From contig NZ_CP054916.1 of assembly GCF_013364155.1 (NCBI RefSeq), forward strand, positions 1,240,001-1,304,000: a stretch of DNA of 64,000 nt. The letters run 5' to 3'. Position 1 is the first letter of the stretch, and each line of letters opens with the position of its first letter. Below, in pieces: positions 8,093-16,719 of this stretch. The DNA comes from Streptomyces sp. NA02950. GTDB lineage: Bacteria > Actinomycetota > Actinomycetes > Streptomycetales > Streptomycetaceae. The notes beneath the pieces are model-generated. The model was given only the letters and a program-made list of their open reading frames with translations. It did not search any database and was not told where the DNA came from. A program made the position numbers and the translations under genes.

Positions 8093-9575
8093 CTTGGATT
8101 CAAGGGGTCGTCGCAACACCACTTGGTTTCAGGTGGTGAGTAGATCACGTAGACGCTCGGCTGGGGTATCCCAGCCGAGCGTCTTGCGTGGGCGGCCGTT
8201 GAGTTCCTGGGCGACGTGTTCGAGGTCTTCGGGACTGTGGACGCTGAGGTCGGTGCCTTTCGGGAAGTACTGGCGCAGGAGGCCGTTGGTGTTCTCGTTC
8301 GAGCCGCGTTGCCAGGGGCTGGCGGGGTCGCAGAAGTAGACGGGCATGCCGGTGGCCATGCTGAACTGCTTGTGGCGTGCCATCTCGCTGCCCTGGTCCC
8401 AGGTGAGGGAGCCGCGCAGGTGGGCGGGCAGGGTCTGGATCGTGGCAACGAGGCCGTCGCGGACGGTCTCGGCGTCGTGGGCCCCGCCCGGCAGATGGAC
8501 CAGCAGGGTGTAACGGGTGCTGCGCTCGACCAGGGTGGCGATCGCGGAGCGCCCGCCCGCGCCGATGATCAGGTCGCCTTCCCAGTGACCGGGCACGGCC
8601 CGGTCCTCGACGTCGGCGGGACGGTCGCTGATCATCACCATCGGGTCGATGAACCGGGGCGTGCGCCGCTGGGAGTCCCGGCGCGGTTTGCGGCGGGTCC
8701 GGCCGGAACGGATGGCGGCCTGCACTTCCCGCTTCAGGCCGCCGCGGGCCTGGAAATACAGTGCCTGGTAGACCGTCTCCACGCTCACCCGCATGCTCTC
8801 GTCGTCGGGATGCTCTCTCCGTAGAGCGTGGCAGATCTGTGCCGGTGACCACCGCTGGCGCAGTCCGTCCCGGACGAAGCGGCGCAGCCGTCCCTCGCGC
8901 AGCAAGTTTGCGCTCCTTGGGCCGGGGTCTGCGCGCTGCCGCTGCCCGGTGGGCGGCGTAGGGCTGGTAGCCCTCGCTGCCCGAGTTCGCGTCGATCTCC
9001 CGCTTGATGGTGCTCGCCGGCCGTCCCAGGACCCGTCCGATCGCCCTCAGCGACTGCCCCGCCGCGCGCAGATCGCGGATCTTCTCGCGCTCGGCGAGCG
9101 CTAGGAACCGCGGGTGAAGCTGCTTCTCCAGGGCCGTCAGGCCCACCGGTGCCGTGGTCACACCGCACATCGTGACGGTCCCGGTGCTGTAGTCGACACG
9201 GCGGCCGTCAGCGTAAGTGCGCGTGGTGCCGGTCTTCTTGACGCCCCAGTCCCAGTCCTTGGCCGTGCGCTCGTTCACCCCGACCTGCAGGGCCGCCACC
9301 CGAGGTGCGACACCGGCGGCCCGAAGCCGCTCGTACTCGTCGCGCCCGGGGTGCCGCCGAGGCAGGCGCACCGAGGTCCGTCCGGCCTTTCGGGCCCAGC
9401 CGAAGGCAGTGTTCCGGTTCACCCCCAGCTCACGCGCCACCACGGTCACGTTCCCCACGGCATCCAGCCGCGCAAGGAAACGCTCCCTCAACCCCGCAAG
9501 ATCATCCCGTCCAACGGCCACGGTCCTCGCAACTCCCACAGATCGCGGGTGTTGCGAGGACCGTTAGAACCCAAG
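8093..9575. mobile_element. IS30-family insertion sequence, defective
   Basis: About 1.48 kb bounded by imperfect inverted repeats. The left arm is 8093-8120 and the right arm 9548-9575, 23 of 28 positions identical, with the inner 15 bp (GGTCGTCGCAACACC on the left) differing at one base. The single transposase gene is on the minus strand and broken by one frameshift. The flanks end in short G runs, so a 2-3 bp target duplication cannot be distinguished from chance. The element sits directly behind the VOC gene stop codon. Confidence 0.8.
8129..9539 (-). pseudogene. IS30-family transposase with a frameshift
   Basis: The N-terminal part (down to about 8904) holds two helix-turn-helix regions: the first includes ARELGVNRNTAFGWARKAGR, and the IS30 type follows in REKIRDLRAAGQSLRAIGRVLGRPAS. 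The C-terminal part, in another frame from about 8905, holds the DDE catalytic domain: GHWEGDLIIG (first Asp), TWDQGSEMA (second Asp) and NENTNGLLRQYFPKG (Glu). The frames join perfectly (KL-LREGRLRRFV) if one base near 8903-8906 is removed, so this looks like a single-base insertion. All three catalytic residues survive, so a frameshift event or sequencing error is the only visible defect. Programmed shifting is possible but is not usual for IS30. Confidence 0.8.
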
Positions 9576-9585
9576 GGGAGCTTTC

Positions 9586-9603
9586 CCCGGGCAGGGGCCC
9601 GGG
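9586..9603. terminator. Short hairpin CCCGGG-N6-CCCGGG followed by TCTTT
   Basis: A GC-rich stem followed by a short T-containing tract, 10 bp beyond the right end of the IS. It may be the original terminator of the VOC gene, now separated from it by the insertion; that is inference. Confidence 0.4.
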
Positions 9604-9648
9604 TCTTTCGCCACCTGGAGCGGGTGGGGGCGAGGCGCTAGCGTGAAA

Positions 9649-9679
9649 CCGGTGCCGGCAGGGGGCCGGCCGGCACCGG
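9649..9679. repeat. 11-bp perfect hairpin directly before the cyclase-like gene
   Basis: CCGGTGCCGGC and its complement, separated by 9 nt, end one base before the purine-rich ribosome site of the next gene. It could be an operator or an RNA hairpin limiting translation. Confidence 0.45.
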
Positions 9680-9692
9680 GAGGGGGAGCGTG

Positions 9693-10898
9693 GTGACCGA
9701 GCAGTTCCAGCCGGACCGGACCTACGACCAGGTGTATCTCGTCTTCGTCGACACCTCCGGGTATTCGACGATCGTCCGCACCAACCCCAGGGACCGGGCC
9801 GCCCACGGCTTCGATCTGCTGCGTGAGCGGATGCGGGGGCGGATCGCCCAGCTCTCCGCCCAGTACCGCTGCGCGCGCAGTGATGTGTGGAGCTGGCGCG
9901 GTGACGGCGGGTTCTTCGCGGTCCACGACGAGAGCGAGAGCGTGGCCCGCGATGTGGCGCTGGAGGCGGCACGGACCTTTCTCACCCTCGATCTGCGCCA
10001 TCTGCGGGACGAGTTCGCCCAGGCCGGGGTGGACGGTGAGCTGCATGTGCGGATGGCGGTGCACAAGGGGGTGATCCGGCACACCGGCGAGGGCCGGACG
10101 GGTGCGATCCACTCCCCCGACATCAATCTCGCGGCGCATCTGGAGAAGGTGACCCCGCCGGACTGTCTGGCGGTGTCGGAGGATGTGTACCGCACCGCCG
10201 GTCCGTTCGCGGAGCTGTTCGCGCCGGTGGGAAGCCATGAGGGCAAGCACGTCTATCTGATGGCGGGCGACGGCGGGCCGGGCGCGGCGGCCAAGGCGTG
10301 GCTGGCGGGCCGGGGGCTGGCCGACGGCACCCCGGTGCACGCGTATCCCGAGCGGCCGAGTTCGCAGGAGAAGGCGCGGCTGCTGGACGCGGCGTCGGAG
10401 GAGGTCCTCGACATGGGGACCGCGCTGCGCACCTCCTCCAGCCGTCTGGTGACCACCGAGCGCCCGGCCCGCTACCGGGACGCGGTGCTGGGGCTGTTGG
10501 GCCGCGGCGGCACCTACCGCTGTTATCTGCTGGACCCGTCCTCGGAGGCGGCGGACACACTGGCGCGCCAGTACGAGGAGGACATGGCGCGGAAGATCAA
10601 GGATTCGCTGGAGCGGTTCGGCCGGTTCAAGGAGCGCTACGGCGTGGAGGCGGACGGCTTGCGGGTCTACCAGACGGACGGCTTCCCGGGGTTCTCGGCG
10701 CTCGGGATCGACATGGGCCGCCCGGACGGGCTGATCCTGTACTCCTCGTACCTCATGGGCGCGAGTCCGTACGGGGTGATCGAGCGCGGCGACATGCCGC
10801 ACTATCTGATCGGCCCGGCCGCGGGCCGGGTCTTCACCCGGATCCGGGAGCTGGCCGAGGCGCGTTCGGGAACCGGGCGGGTCGAGCGGGTGCTGTGA
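9693..10898 (+). CDS. Class III nucleotidyl-cyclase-like protein with unknown C-terminal domain
   Basis: 401 residues in two parts. Residues about 12-205 look like a class III cyclase domain. The first metal Asp is D20 in VFVDTSGYS and the second is D71 in WRGDGGFFAV. The element DINLAAHLEK matches the cyclase signature that normally reads VNLAARLE. The Asn is kept (N145) but the transition-state Arg is replaced by His (H149), and the purine-selecting Lys before the GDG is not evident. So it is either inactive or a divergent enzyme. After an Ala-rich linker, residues about 240-400 form a domain I do not recognise (YRCYLLDPSSEAADTLARQY; ADGLRVYQTDGFPG; PDGLILYSSYLMG). Start GTG 9693 or GTG 9690 behind AGGGGGAG. 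It is flanked by the IS30 remnant and a regulatory gene set. Confidence 0.6.
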   Translation: MTEQFQPDRTYDQVYLVFVDTSGYSTIVRTNPRDRAAHGFDLLRERMRGRIAQLSAQYRCARSDVWSWRGDGGFFAVHDESESVARDVALEAARTFLTLDLRHLRDEFAQAGVDGELHVRMAVHKGVIRHTGEGRTGAIHSPDINLAAHLEKVTPPDCLAVSEDVYRTAGPFAELFAPVGSHEGKHVYLMAGDGGPGAAAKAWLAGRGLADGTPVHAYPERPSSQEKARLLDAASEEVLDMGTALRTSSSRLVTTERPARYRDAVLGLLGRGGTYRCYLLDPSSEAADTLARQYEEDMARKIKDSLERFGRFKERYGVEADGLRVYQTDGFPGFSALGIDMGRPDGLILYSSYLMGASPYGVIERGDMPHYLIGPAAGRVFTRIRELAEARSGTGRVERVL

Positions 10899-10929
10899 CG
10901 GGGCCGCGGCACGGTGCGGAAGGCGTGCG

Positions 10930-11358
10930 TCAGTTGACCGCCGCGGTCCAGGGCAGCGCGATCCACACGGTCTTGCCGCCCTCGGCGGTGGGGGTGACGA
11001 AGACGTCGCCGCCCGATTCGGCGGCCAGGGAGCGGATGATGACCAGGCCGCGTCCGTGGTCCTGCTGGGTGGCGGCGGGCAGCCGTCTCGGCCACCGGGG
11101 ATGGCTGTCGGTGACGCCGATCTCCAGCCGCCGGGTGTGGTCCAGCCGGAGGTCGACGGTGAAGGTGGGTGACCGGCCCACGGTGTGCTGGACCGCGTTG
11201 GTGGCCAGTTCGGAGACGATGAGCCGCACGGTGTCCGCGGCCTCAGCGCCCGCCCCGAGCCCCCATTCGGCCAGCACGTCCGTCACATAGGCGCGGGCCG
11301 CGGGGACCGAGGCCGGGGCGCTCGGCAGAGTGACGGATGCTTCCTGGTGATCTGCCAT
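10930..11358 (-). CDS. ATP-binding anti-sigma-factor-like protein (HATPase, RsbW type)
   Basis: 142-residue single-domain GHKL ATPase. The N box is LIVSELATNAVQHT (about residues 45-58), the G1-type region GVTDSHPR and the G2 region DHGRGLVIIRSL. There is no histidine phosphoacceptor, so it belongs to the RsbW/SpoIIAB-like serine kinases and relatives that are extremely numerous in Streptomyces. Together with the divergent XRE-DUF5753 gene and the DUF397 gene it forms the classic three-gene regulatory cassette of this genus. Partner sigma factor or antagonist unknown. Confidence 0.85.
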   Translation of the reverse strand: MADHQEASVTLPSAPASVPAARAYVTDVLAEWGLGAGAEAADTVRLIVSELATNAVQHTVGRSPTFTVDLRLDHTRRLEIGVTDSHPRWPRRLPAATQQDHGRGLVIIRSLAAESGGDVFVTPTAEGGKTVWIALPWTAAVN

Positions 11359-11619
11359 GGCGGCCTGTCCTTTCCGCCGGGGGCGCGGCGCGGACGCGTC
11401 GGGTGGTGCCGCGAAGTCAGGGGTGTCCTGAGCGGCCTCGGCGGGCTTACGCGTCAGAGTGCCATCGATGCCCTCCGTAACGGTGGCGATCCACCGGGTT
11501 ATGCATATATCTGTCGCCCGAAGCGGTGAACTCTGCTACGGAAGACCGGATTTGGGCGGCAGACTGGGGAGCGGAGGGCGGTACAGGGCGCGCATTGGGT
11601 GCGGACGGAGGTAGAACTC

Positions 11620-12489
11620 ATGCGGTACGGCCCGGCGGTGCGCCGCCGCAAGCTGGGCGCGGAGCTTCGCCGCCAGCGCGACCTGGCCGGGCTCACCAGT
11701 GGTGAGGCCGCGCGGCTGCTGGGCTGGCATCAGTCGAAGGTGAGCCGGATCGAGACCGGCCGCAGCGGAGCGAAGGCCGCTGACGTGGCACGGCTGCTGG
11801 ATCTGTACGGGGTCGCCGACCCCGATCTGCGGGCACTGCTGGAGGCGCTGTGCGGCGGGGGCGCCTCGGATCCGGAGGGGTCACGGCGCGGCTGGTGGTA
11901 CGCCTACCGCGATCTGCTGCCGCCCGCCTACCGGGACTTCATCAGCCTGGAGGCGGAGGCGTCCCAGGCGTGCACCCTGGAGACCACGGTGGTGCCCGGG
12001 CTGCTCCAGACCCCGGACTACGCCCGGACGGTCACCCGCGCGGCGCTGGCGAATCTGCCGCAGCCGCAGGTGGACGCGCTGGTGGAAGTGCGGATCGCCC
12101 GCCAGTCGGTGCTGTACGGCAGCGAACCGCTGCGGCTGCACGCGGTGCTGGACGAGGCGGTGCTGCGCCGCGCGGTCGGCGGGCCGGAGGTGATGGCGGC
12201 TCAGCTCCGGCATCTGGCCGCGCTGGGAGAACTGCCTCAGGTGCGATTGCAGGTACTGCCATATTCCGCTGGAATGCCCATTGGCATTACCAGTCCGTTC
12301 ATTATCTTCTCTTTTCCGCACATTACTGACCTCGACGTGGTGGTTCTCGACCATCTGACGAGTAGCCTCTATCTGGAGCGGAAAGAAGACCTCAGGGCGT
12401 ACAGCGCCGCGTTCGACGTGCTGCGCACCCACGCCCTGGCACCTGAGGACTCATTGACCTTCATCAGCAAAATCGGGGGAGGCGCCTGA
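11620..12489 (+). CDS. XRE-type regulator with DUF5753 domain
   Basis: 289 residues. The N-terminal helix-turn-helix spans about residues 7-62 (LGAELRRQRDLAGLTSGEAARLLGWHQSKVSRIETGRSG, in sections). The rest is the DUF5753 domain with its hallmarks, including WWYAYRDLLPPAYRDFISLE, GLLQTPDYARTV and the C-terminal FDVLRTHALAPEDS. ATG 11620 has GGAGG 7 bp upstream; a GTG seven codons earlier lacks such a site. It precedes a DUF397 gene by 9 bp, the standard pairing in which the small DUF397 protein works with the XRE protein in developmental or antibiotic control. A stretch at about 12241-12385 has AT-rich codons unlike the rest. Confidence 0.9.
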   Translation: MRYGPAVRRRKLGAELRRQRDLAGLTSGEAARLLGWHQSKVSRIETGRSGAKAADVARLLDLYGVADPDLRALLEALCGGGASDPEGSRRGWWYAYRDLLPPAYRDFISLEAEASQACTLETTVVPGLLQTPDYARTVTRAALANLPQPQVDALVEVRIARQSVLYGSEPLRLHAVLDEAVLRRAVGGPEVMAAQLRHLAALGELPQVRLQVLPYSAGMPIGITSPFIIFSFPHITDLDVVVLDHLTSSLYLERKEDLRAYSAAFDVLRTHALAPEDSLTFISKIGGGA

Positions 12490-12498
12490 GGGGGCTCC

Positions 12499-12765
12499 AT
12501 GTCCGCACTGTCCGCCACATCCACCATGTCCGCTCTTTCCACCCCGTCCGTCGAGGCCGGCGGCTGGCTGCGCAGCAGCTACAGCGTCGGCATGAACAAC
12601 TGCGTCGAGACGGCCCGGCTCGGTTCCGGACTGCTCGCCGTGCGCGACTCGAAGAACACGGCAGGCCCCGCCCTGCTGTTCACGCCGTCGAGCTGGACCT
12701 CGTTCCTCGAGGGCCTGTCCGGCGGCGGTTTCGGCTCCGGCCCTTCCCACGCCGCCGGGAGCTGA
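12499..12765 (+). CDS. DUF397 domain protein
   Basis: 88 residues. After a Ser/Thr-rich start, the DUF397 core appears: GGWLRSSYS, NNCVETARL, LLAVRDSKN and FTPSSWTSFL. These small acidic proteins accompany DUF5753 regulators in Streptomyces, and the 9-bp spacing to the upstream regulator supports an operon. The native start could also be the second ATG at 12526, as the first nine residues are low complexity. The stop lies 4 bp from the stop of the convergent bioF gene. Confidence 0.88.
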   Translation: MSALSATSTMSALSTPSVEAGGWLRSSYSVGMNNCVETARLGSGLLAVRDSKNTAGPALLFTPSSWTSFLEGLSGGGFGSGPSHAAGS

Positions 12766-12769
12766 CCCG

Positions 12770-13948
12770 TCAGGCGGTCGGCGCGGTCTCCACGATCACG
12801 CCGACCGCCTGCTCGATCTGCTCGTCCGTCAGATCCGCGCGTGCGGTCAGCCGCAGCCGGGAGATGCCGTCGGGGACGGACGGCGGGCGGAAACAGCCCA
12901 CCAGCAGCCCGGCCGCCCGGCAGTCCGCGGCCCAGCGCACCGCCTGCTCCGGCGACGGGGCCCGCACCGACACCACCGCGGCGTCCGGCCGCACGGCGGC
13001 CAGCCCCGCCGCGGTCAGCCGGCCGTGCAGCGCCGTGGCGACGGTCCGCGCGCGGGCCGCCCGCTCCGGCTCCCGGGCCAGCAGCCGCAGACTCGCCAGC
13101 GCCGCGCCCACCGCGGCCGGGTTCAGACCGGTGTCGAAGATGAAGGTGCGGGCGGCGTTGACCAGGTGCTCGATCACCCGGGCGGGCCCGAGGACGACGC
13201 CGCCCTGGCTGCCCAGCGACTTCGACAGGGTGGCGGTGACCACCACCTGCGGCGCGCCCGCGAGTCCGGCCGCGTGCACCGCGCCGCGGCCGCCCTCGCC
13301 GAGCACCCCCAGCCCGTGGGCGTCGTCCACCACCAGTGCCGCGCCGTGCGAGCGGCAGGCCGCGGCCAGCGCGGGCAGTGGCGCGGCGTCGCCGTCGACC
13401 GAGAAGACCGAGTCGGTGACCACCAGCGCCCGGCGGCCCCGTCCCCCTGCGGGCTCGCGCCCCTCGGCATCCAGGACCTTGCGTACGGCGGCGGGGTCGG
13501 CGTGCGGCACCACCTCGACCTCGGCGCGGGAGAGCCGACAGCCGTCGATGAGCGACGCGTGGTTGCCCGCGTCGGAGACGACCAGCGCGTCACGGTCGCC
13601 GAGCGCGGAGACAACGGCCAGGTTCGCGGCATAACCGGACGAGAAGACCAAAGCCGCCTCGAAGCCGCAGAACGCCGCGAGTTCCTGCTCCAGCGCCGCG
13701 TGCAGCTCGGTGGAGCCGGTGACCAGCCGGGACCCGGTGGCCCCCGCGCCCCAGTGCCGCGCCGCCTCCGCCGCGGCGGCCGTGACCTGCGGATGCCGGG
13801 CGAGCCCCAGATAGTCGTTGCTCGCCAGGTCCAGCAGCGGGGAGTCGGCGGGCCGGGGGCTCAGACGGCGGACCAGTCCGGCGCGGGCGCGCCGCTCGGC
13901 TTGCGCGTCGATCCACTCGAACGGGTCGTCCTGCCGGTCCTCGGCCAT
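12770..13948 (-). CDS. bioF: 8-amino-7-oxononanoate synthase (BioF)
   Basis: 392-residue PLP enzyme of the alpha-oxoamine synthase family. It joins pimeloyl-thioester and L-alanine, the first step of biotin ring assembly. Visible elements: LASNDYLGLARHP near residue 40, GSRLVTGSTELHAALE (about 70-85), FSSGYAANLAV, HASLIDG, VVDDAHGLGVLGEGGRG (PLP-binding Asp and His) and the Schiff-base lysine K243 in TLSKSLGSQGG. The usual C-terminal RLTARADLTDEQI closes it. ATG 13948 behind AGGA is used. It is transcribed divergently from bioB-bioA-bioD, so the cluster has a shared control region (13949-14108). Confidence 0.92.
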   Translation of the reverse strand: MAEDRQDDPFEWIDAQAERRARAGLVRRLSPRPADSPLLDLASNDYLGLARHPQVTAAAAEAARHWGAGATGSRLVTGSTELHAALEQELAAFCGFEAALVFSSGYAANLAVVSALGDRDALVVSDAGNHASLIDGCRLSRAEVEVVPHADPAAVRKVLDAEGREPAGGRGRRALVVTDSVFSVDGDAAPLPALAAACRSHGAALVVDDAHGLGVLGEGGRGAVHAAGLAGAPQVVVTATLSKSLGSQGGVVLGPARVIEHLVNAARTFIFDTGLNPAAVGAALASLRLLAREPERAARARTVATALHGRLTAAGLAAVRPDAAVVSVRAPSPEQAVRWAADCRAAGLLVGCFRPPSVPDGISRLRLTARADLTDEQIEQAVGVIVETAPTA

Positions 13949-14021
13949 GCGCTGTCCTCGCCTTCCACGGGGCACCAACTGTGGGGTCCGGATAGAACGT
14001 AGTCCTCGCCATGCGTGGTCA

Positions 14022-14043
14022 GGGTGTGGCAATACCCACACCC
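14022..14043. promoter_or_regulatory. 22-bp palindrome in the bioF-bioB control region
   Basis: Perfect arms GGGTGTGG and CCACACCC around CAATAC. It is centred in the 160-bp divergent region between bioF and bioB. It does not match the BirA operator (TTGTWAACC type) or the BioQ sites I remember, so the regulator is open. Confidence 0.5.
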
Positions 14044-14108
14044 CCAACGCGCGGTCTTGTACGGTTCCTCCTTTGCCGCAGGCCGTGGCGTAGGACAGGA
14101 TCGGCGCC

Positions 14109-15329
14109 ATGGACCTGCTGAACACGCTGGTGGACAAGGGGCTGCGGCGCGAATCGCCGACCCGCGAAGAGGCGCTCGCCGTACTGGCGACCTCCGATGA
14201 CGATGTGCTCGATGTGGTGGCCGCCGCGGGCAAGGTGCGCCGCCACTGGTTCGGGCGGCGGGTGAAGCTCAACTATCTGGTCAACCTCAAGTCGGGCCTG
14301 TGCCCCGAGGACTGCTCGTACTGTTCGCAGCGGCTCGGCTCGACCTCGGAAATCCTCAAGTACACCTGGCTGAAGCCGGACCAGGCGGCCGCCGCGGCGA
14401 CCGCGGGGGTCGCGGGCGGCGCCAAGCGGGTGTGCCTGGTCGCCAGCGGACGCGGGCCGACGGACCGGGATGTGGACCGGGTCTCGCAGACCATCGCCGC
14501 CATCAAGGAGCAGCACCAGGACGTGGAGATCTGCGCCTGTCTCGGGCTGCTGTCCGACGGCCAGGCGGAGCGGCTGCGGGACGCCGGTGCCAACGCCTAC
14601 AACCACAACCTCAACACCTCCGAGGCCACCTACGGCGACATCACCACCACCCACACCTACGCCGACCGGGTCTCGACGGTGCAGCAGGCCCAGGCGGCCG
14701 GCATGTCCGCCTGCTCCGGGCTGATCGCGGGCATGGGCGAGACGGACGAGGACCTGGTCGACGTGGTCTTCTCGCTGCGCGAGCTGGACCCGGACTCGGT
14801 GCCGGTCAACTTCCTGATCCCCATCGAGGGCACCCCGCTGGCCGGGGACTGGAACCTCAGCCCGCAGCGCTGTCTGCGGATCCTGGCCATGGTGCGGTTC
14901 GTCTGCCCGGACGTGGAGGTGCGGCTCGCGGGCGGACGCGAGATCCATCTGCGCAGCCTCCAGCCGCTGGCGCTGAACCTGGCGAACTCGATCTTCCTCG
15001 GCGACTATCTGACCACCGAGGGCCAGGCCGGCAAGGAAGACCTGGCGATGATCGCCGACGCGGGCTTCGAGGTGGAGGGCACCGACACCACCACCCTGCC
15101 CCGGCACCGTGCCGACGCGCTCGCGGCGGCCGCCGGAGGCTGCGGCTCGCACGCCGAGGCGGCCGGGGGCTGCGGTTCGCACGGCGCCGAGGGCGGCGGG
15201 TGCGGTCCGTGCGGCGATGGTGCGACCGCACCCGAGCCCGCCGCGGTGGGAGTACGCGAGGAGTCCCACGCCGATCTGGTCGCGGTGCGCCGCCGGGGCG
15301 TCGGTACGGATCTGCCGCCCAATGCCTGA
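14109..15329 (+). CDS. bioB: Biotin synthase (BioB) with Cys-rich C-terminal tail
   Basis: 406-residue radical SAM enzyme that inserts sulfur into dethiobiotin. The radical SAM cluster is bound by C65, C69 and C72 (CPEDCSYC). The [2Fe-2S] ligands lie in [15 protein letters not shown] and [11 protein letters not shown] (Arg). [12 protein letters not shown] and [11 protein letters not shown] are standard BioB segments. E. coli BioB is about 346 residues; here about 65 extra residues follow, starting near 340, with repeated GGCGSH and GCGPCG units. It opens the bioB-bioA-bioD group; its stop overlaps the bioA start by 8 bp, so translation is coupled. Confidence 0.93.
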   Translation: MDLLNTLVDKGLRRESPTREEALAVLATSDDDVLDVVAAAGKVRRHWFGRRVKLNYLVNLKSGLCPEDCSYCSQRLGSTSEILKYTWLKPDQAAAAATAGVAGGAKRVCLVASGRGPTDRDVDRVSQTIAAIKEQHQDVEICACLGLLSDGQAERLRDAGANAYNHNLNTSEATYGDITTTHTYADRVSTVQQAQAAGMSACSGLIAGMGETDEDLVDVVFSLRELDPDSVPVNFLIPIEGTPLAGDWNLSPQRCLRILAMVRFVCPDVEVRLAGGREIHLRSLQPLALNLANSIFLGDYLTTEGQAGKEDLAMIADAGFEVEGTDTTTLPRHRADALAAAAGGCGSHAEAAGGCGSHGAEGGGCGPCGDGATAPEPAAVGVREESHADLVAVRRRGVGTDLPPNA

Positions 15330-16638
15330 GCCGCTGTCCGCCGGTGAGCTGCGGGAGCTGGACCGACAGCACGTCTGGCACCCCTACGGCCCGATGCCCG
15401 GCCGCGAGGACCCGCTGATAGTGGAGTCCGCGGCCGGAGTCCGGCTGCGGCTGGCCGAACCGGTCGAAGGCGTCCGGGAGCTGGTGGACGGGATGTCGTC
15501 GTGGTGGTCCGCCATCCACGGCTACAACCACCCGGTGCTCAACGAGGCCGCGCGCGGTCAGCTGGGGCGGATGAGCCATGTGATGTTCGGCGGGCTCACC
15601 CACGAGCCCGCCGTCCGGCTGGCCACCCGGCTGGTGGAGATCACCCCCGAGCCACTGCGCCATGTCTTCCTGGCCGACTCCGGTTCGGTGTCGGTCGAGG
15701 TCGCGCTCAAGATGTGCCTCCAGTACTGGCGGTCGCTCAACCGTCCGGAGAAGCGGCGGATGCTGACCTGGCGCGGCGGTTACCACGGCGACACCTGGCA
15801 GCCGATGGCGGTCTGCGATCCGGACGGCGGGATGCACCGGCTGTGGTCGGGGGTGCTGCCCGAGCAGGTCTTCGCGGACGCCCCGCCGCCCGGTTTCGAC
15901 GCCGCGCCCGACCCGACCTACGAGGCGGGGCTGCGCGATCTGGTGGCCCGGCACGCCCATGAGCTGGCCGGGGTGATCGTGGAGCCGGTGGTCCAGGGCG
16001 CGGGCGGAATGCGCTTCCACTCCCCCGCGCTGCTGCGGCTGCTGCGCGAGGTGTGCGACGAGCACGACGTCCTTCTGGTGTTCGACGAGATCGCCACCGG
16101 CTTCGGCCGATCGGGCGAGCTCTTCGCGGCCGGCCACGCGGGGACAAGCCCCGATGTCATGTGTCTGGGCAAGGCGCTGACCGGTGGTTATCTCACCATG
16201 GCGGCCACCTTGTGCACCTCGCGGGTGGCGGACGGCATCTCGCGCGGCGAGGTGCCGGTGCTGGCCCACGGCCCGACCTTCATGGGCAATCCGCTGGCCG
16301 CCGCCGTCGCGAACGCCTCGATCGATCTGCTGCTGGGCCACGACTGGCGGCAGGAGGTCAAGCGGATCGAGACGGGGCTGCGCGACGGTCTCGCGGACGC
16401 GCTCGAACTGCCGGGCGTCCAGGACGTACGGGTGCTCGGCGCCATCGGCGTGGTGCAGCTGGACCGTCCGCTCGACGCGGCGGGCATGGCCGCGGCGTCC
16501 CGGGCCGCGGTCCGCGAGGGCGTCTGGCTGCGGCCGTTCCGCGATCTGCTGTACACCATGCCGCCGTACATCACCGGCGACGACGACCTGGCTCGGATCT
16601 GCGCCGCGGTACGGGCGGCCGCGGTCGCGGCGGGCTGA
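15322..16638 (+). CDS. bioA: Adenosylmethionine-8-amino-7-oxononanoate aminotransferase (BioA)
   Basis: 438-residue class III PLP aminotransferase that makes 7,8-diaminopelargonate using S-adenosylmethionine as amino donor. HVWHPYGPM near the N-terminus and [19 protein letters not shown] are diagnostic of BioA. Other marks are [33 protein letters not shown] and the Schiff-base lysine K284 in [14 protein letters not shown] 15322 overlaps the bioB stop, which decides the start. An 81-bp gap with a large hairpin separates it from bioD. Confidence 0.94.
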   Translation: MPEPLSAGELRELDRQHVWHPYGPMPGREDPLIVESAAGVRLRLAEPVEGVRELVDGMSSWWSAIHGYNHPVLNEAARGQLGRMSHVMFGGLTHEPAVRLATRLVEITPEPLRHVFLADSGSVSVEVALKMCLQYWRSLNRPEKRRMLTWRGGYHGDTWQPMAVCDPDGGMHRLWSGVLPEQVFADAPPPGFDAAPDPTYEAGLRDLVARHAHELAGVIVEPVVQGAGGMRFHSPALLRLLREVCDEHDVLLVFDEIATGFGRSGELFAAGHAGTSPDVMCLGKALTGGYLTMAATLCTSRVADGISRGEVPVLAHGPTFMGNPLAAAVANASIDLLLGHDWRQEVKRIETGLRDGLADALELPGVQDVRVLGAIGVVQLDRPLDAAGMAAASRAAVREGVWLRPFRDLLYTMPPYITGDDDLARICAAVRAAAVAAG

Positions 16639-16649
16639 GACAGGGACGG

Positions 16650-16695
16650 CCGCGCACCGCCGCCCGGCGGTTCCCCTCCGGGCGGTCGTGCGCGG
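16650..16695 (+). terminator. Large hairpin between bioA and bioD
   Basis: Two 18-nt arms, complementary at 16 positions (CCGCGCAC outer and CCGCCCGG inner parts), with a 10-nt loop. It fills the bioA-bioD gap. It may be a partial terminator or mRNA-stabilising stem that lowers bioD relative to bioBA. Confidence 0.55.
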
Positions 16696-16719
16696 AACCA
16701 GCGAAAGGCACGGAAGAAC

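Noticed and set aside
8145..8904. A long open frame continuing the transposase N-terminal frame
   Set aside because: Past the frameshift it is Pro/Arg/Gly-rich without domain content; the DDE residues lie in the other frame.
5552..12765. A defence island around the antitoxin, IS30 and cyclase-like gene
   Set aside because: The genes are interspersed with housekeeping functions and no known effector, nuclease or methylase is present; only single genes are suspicious.
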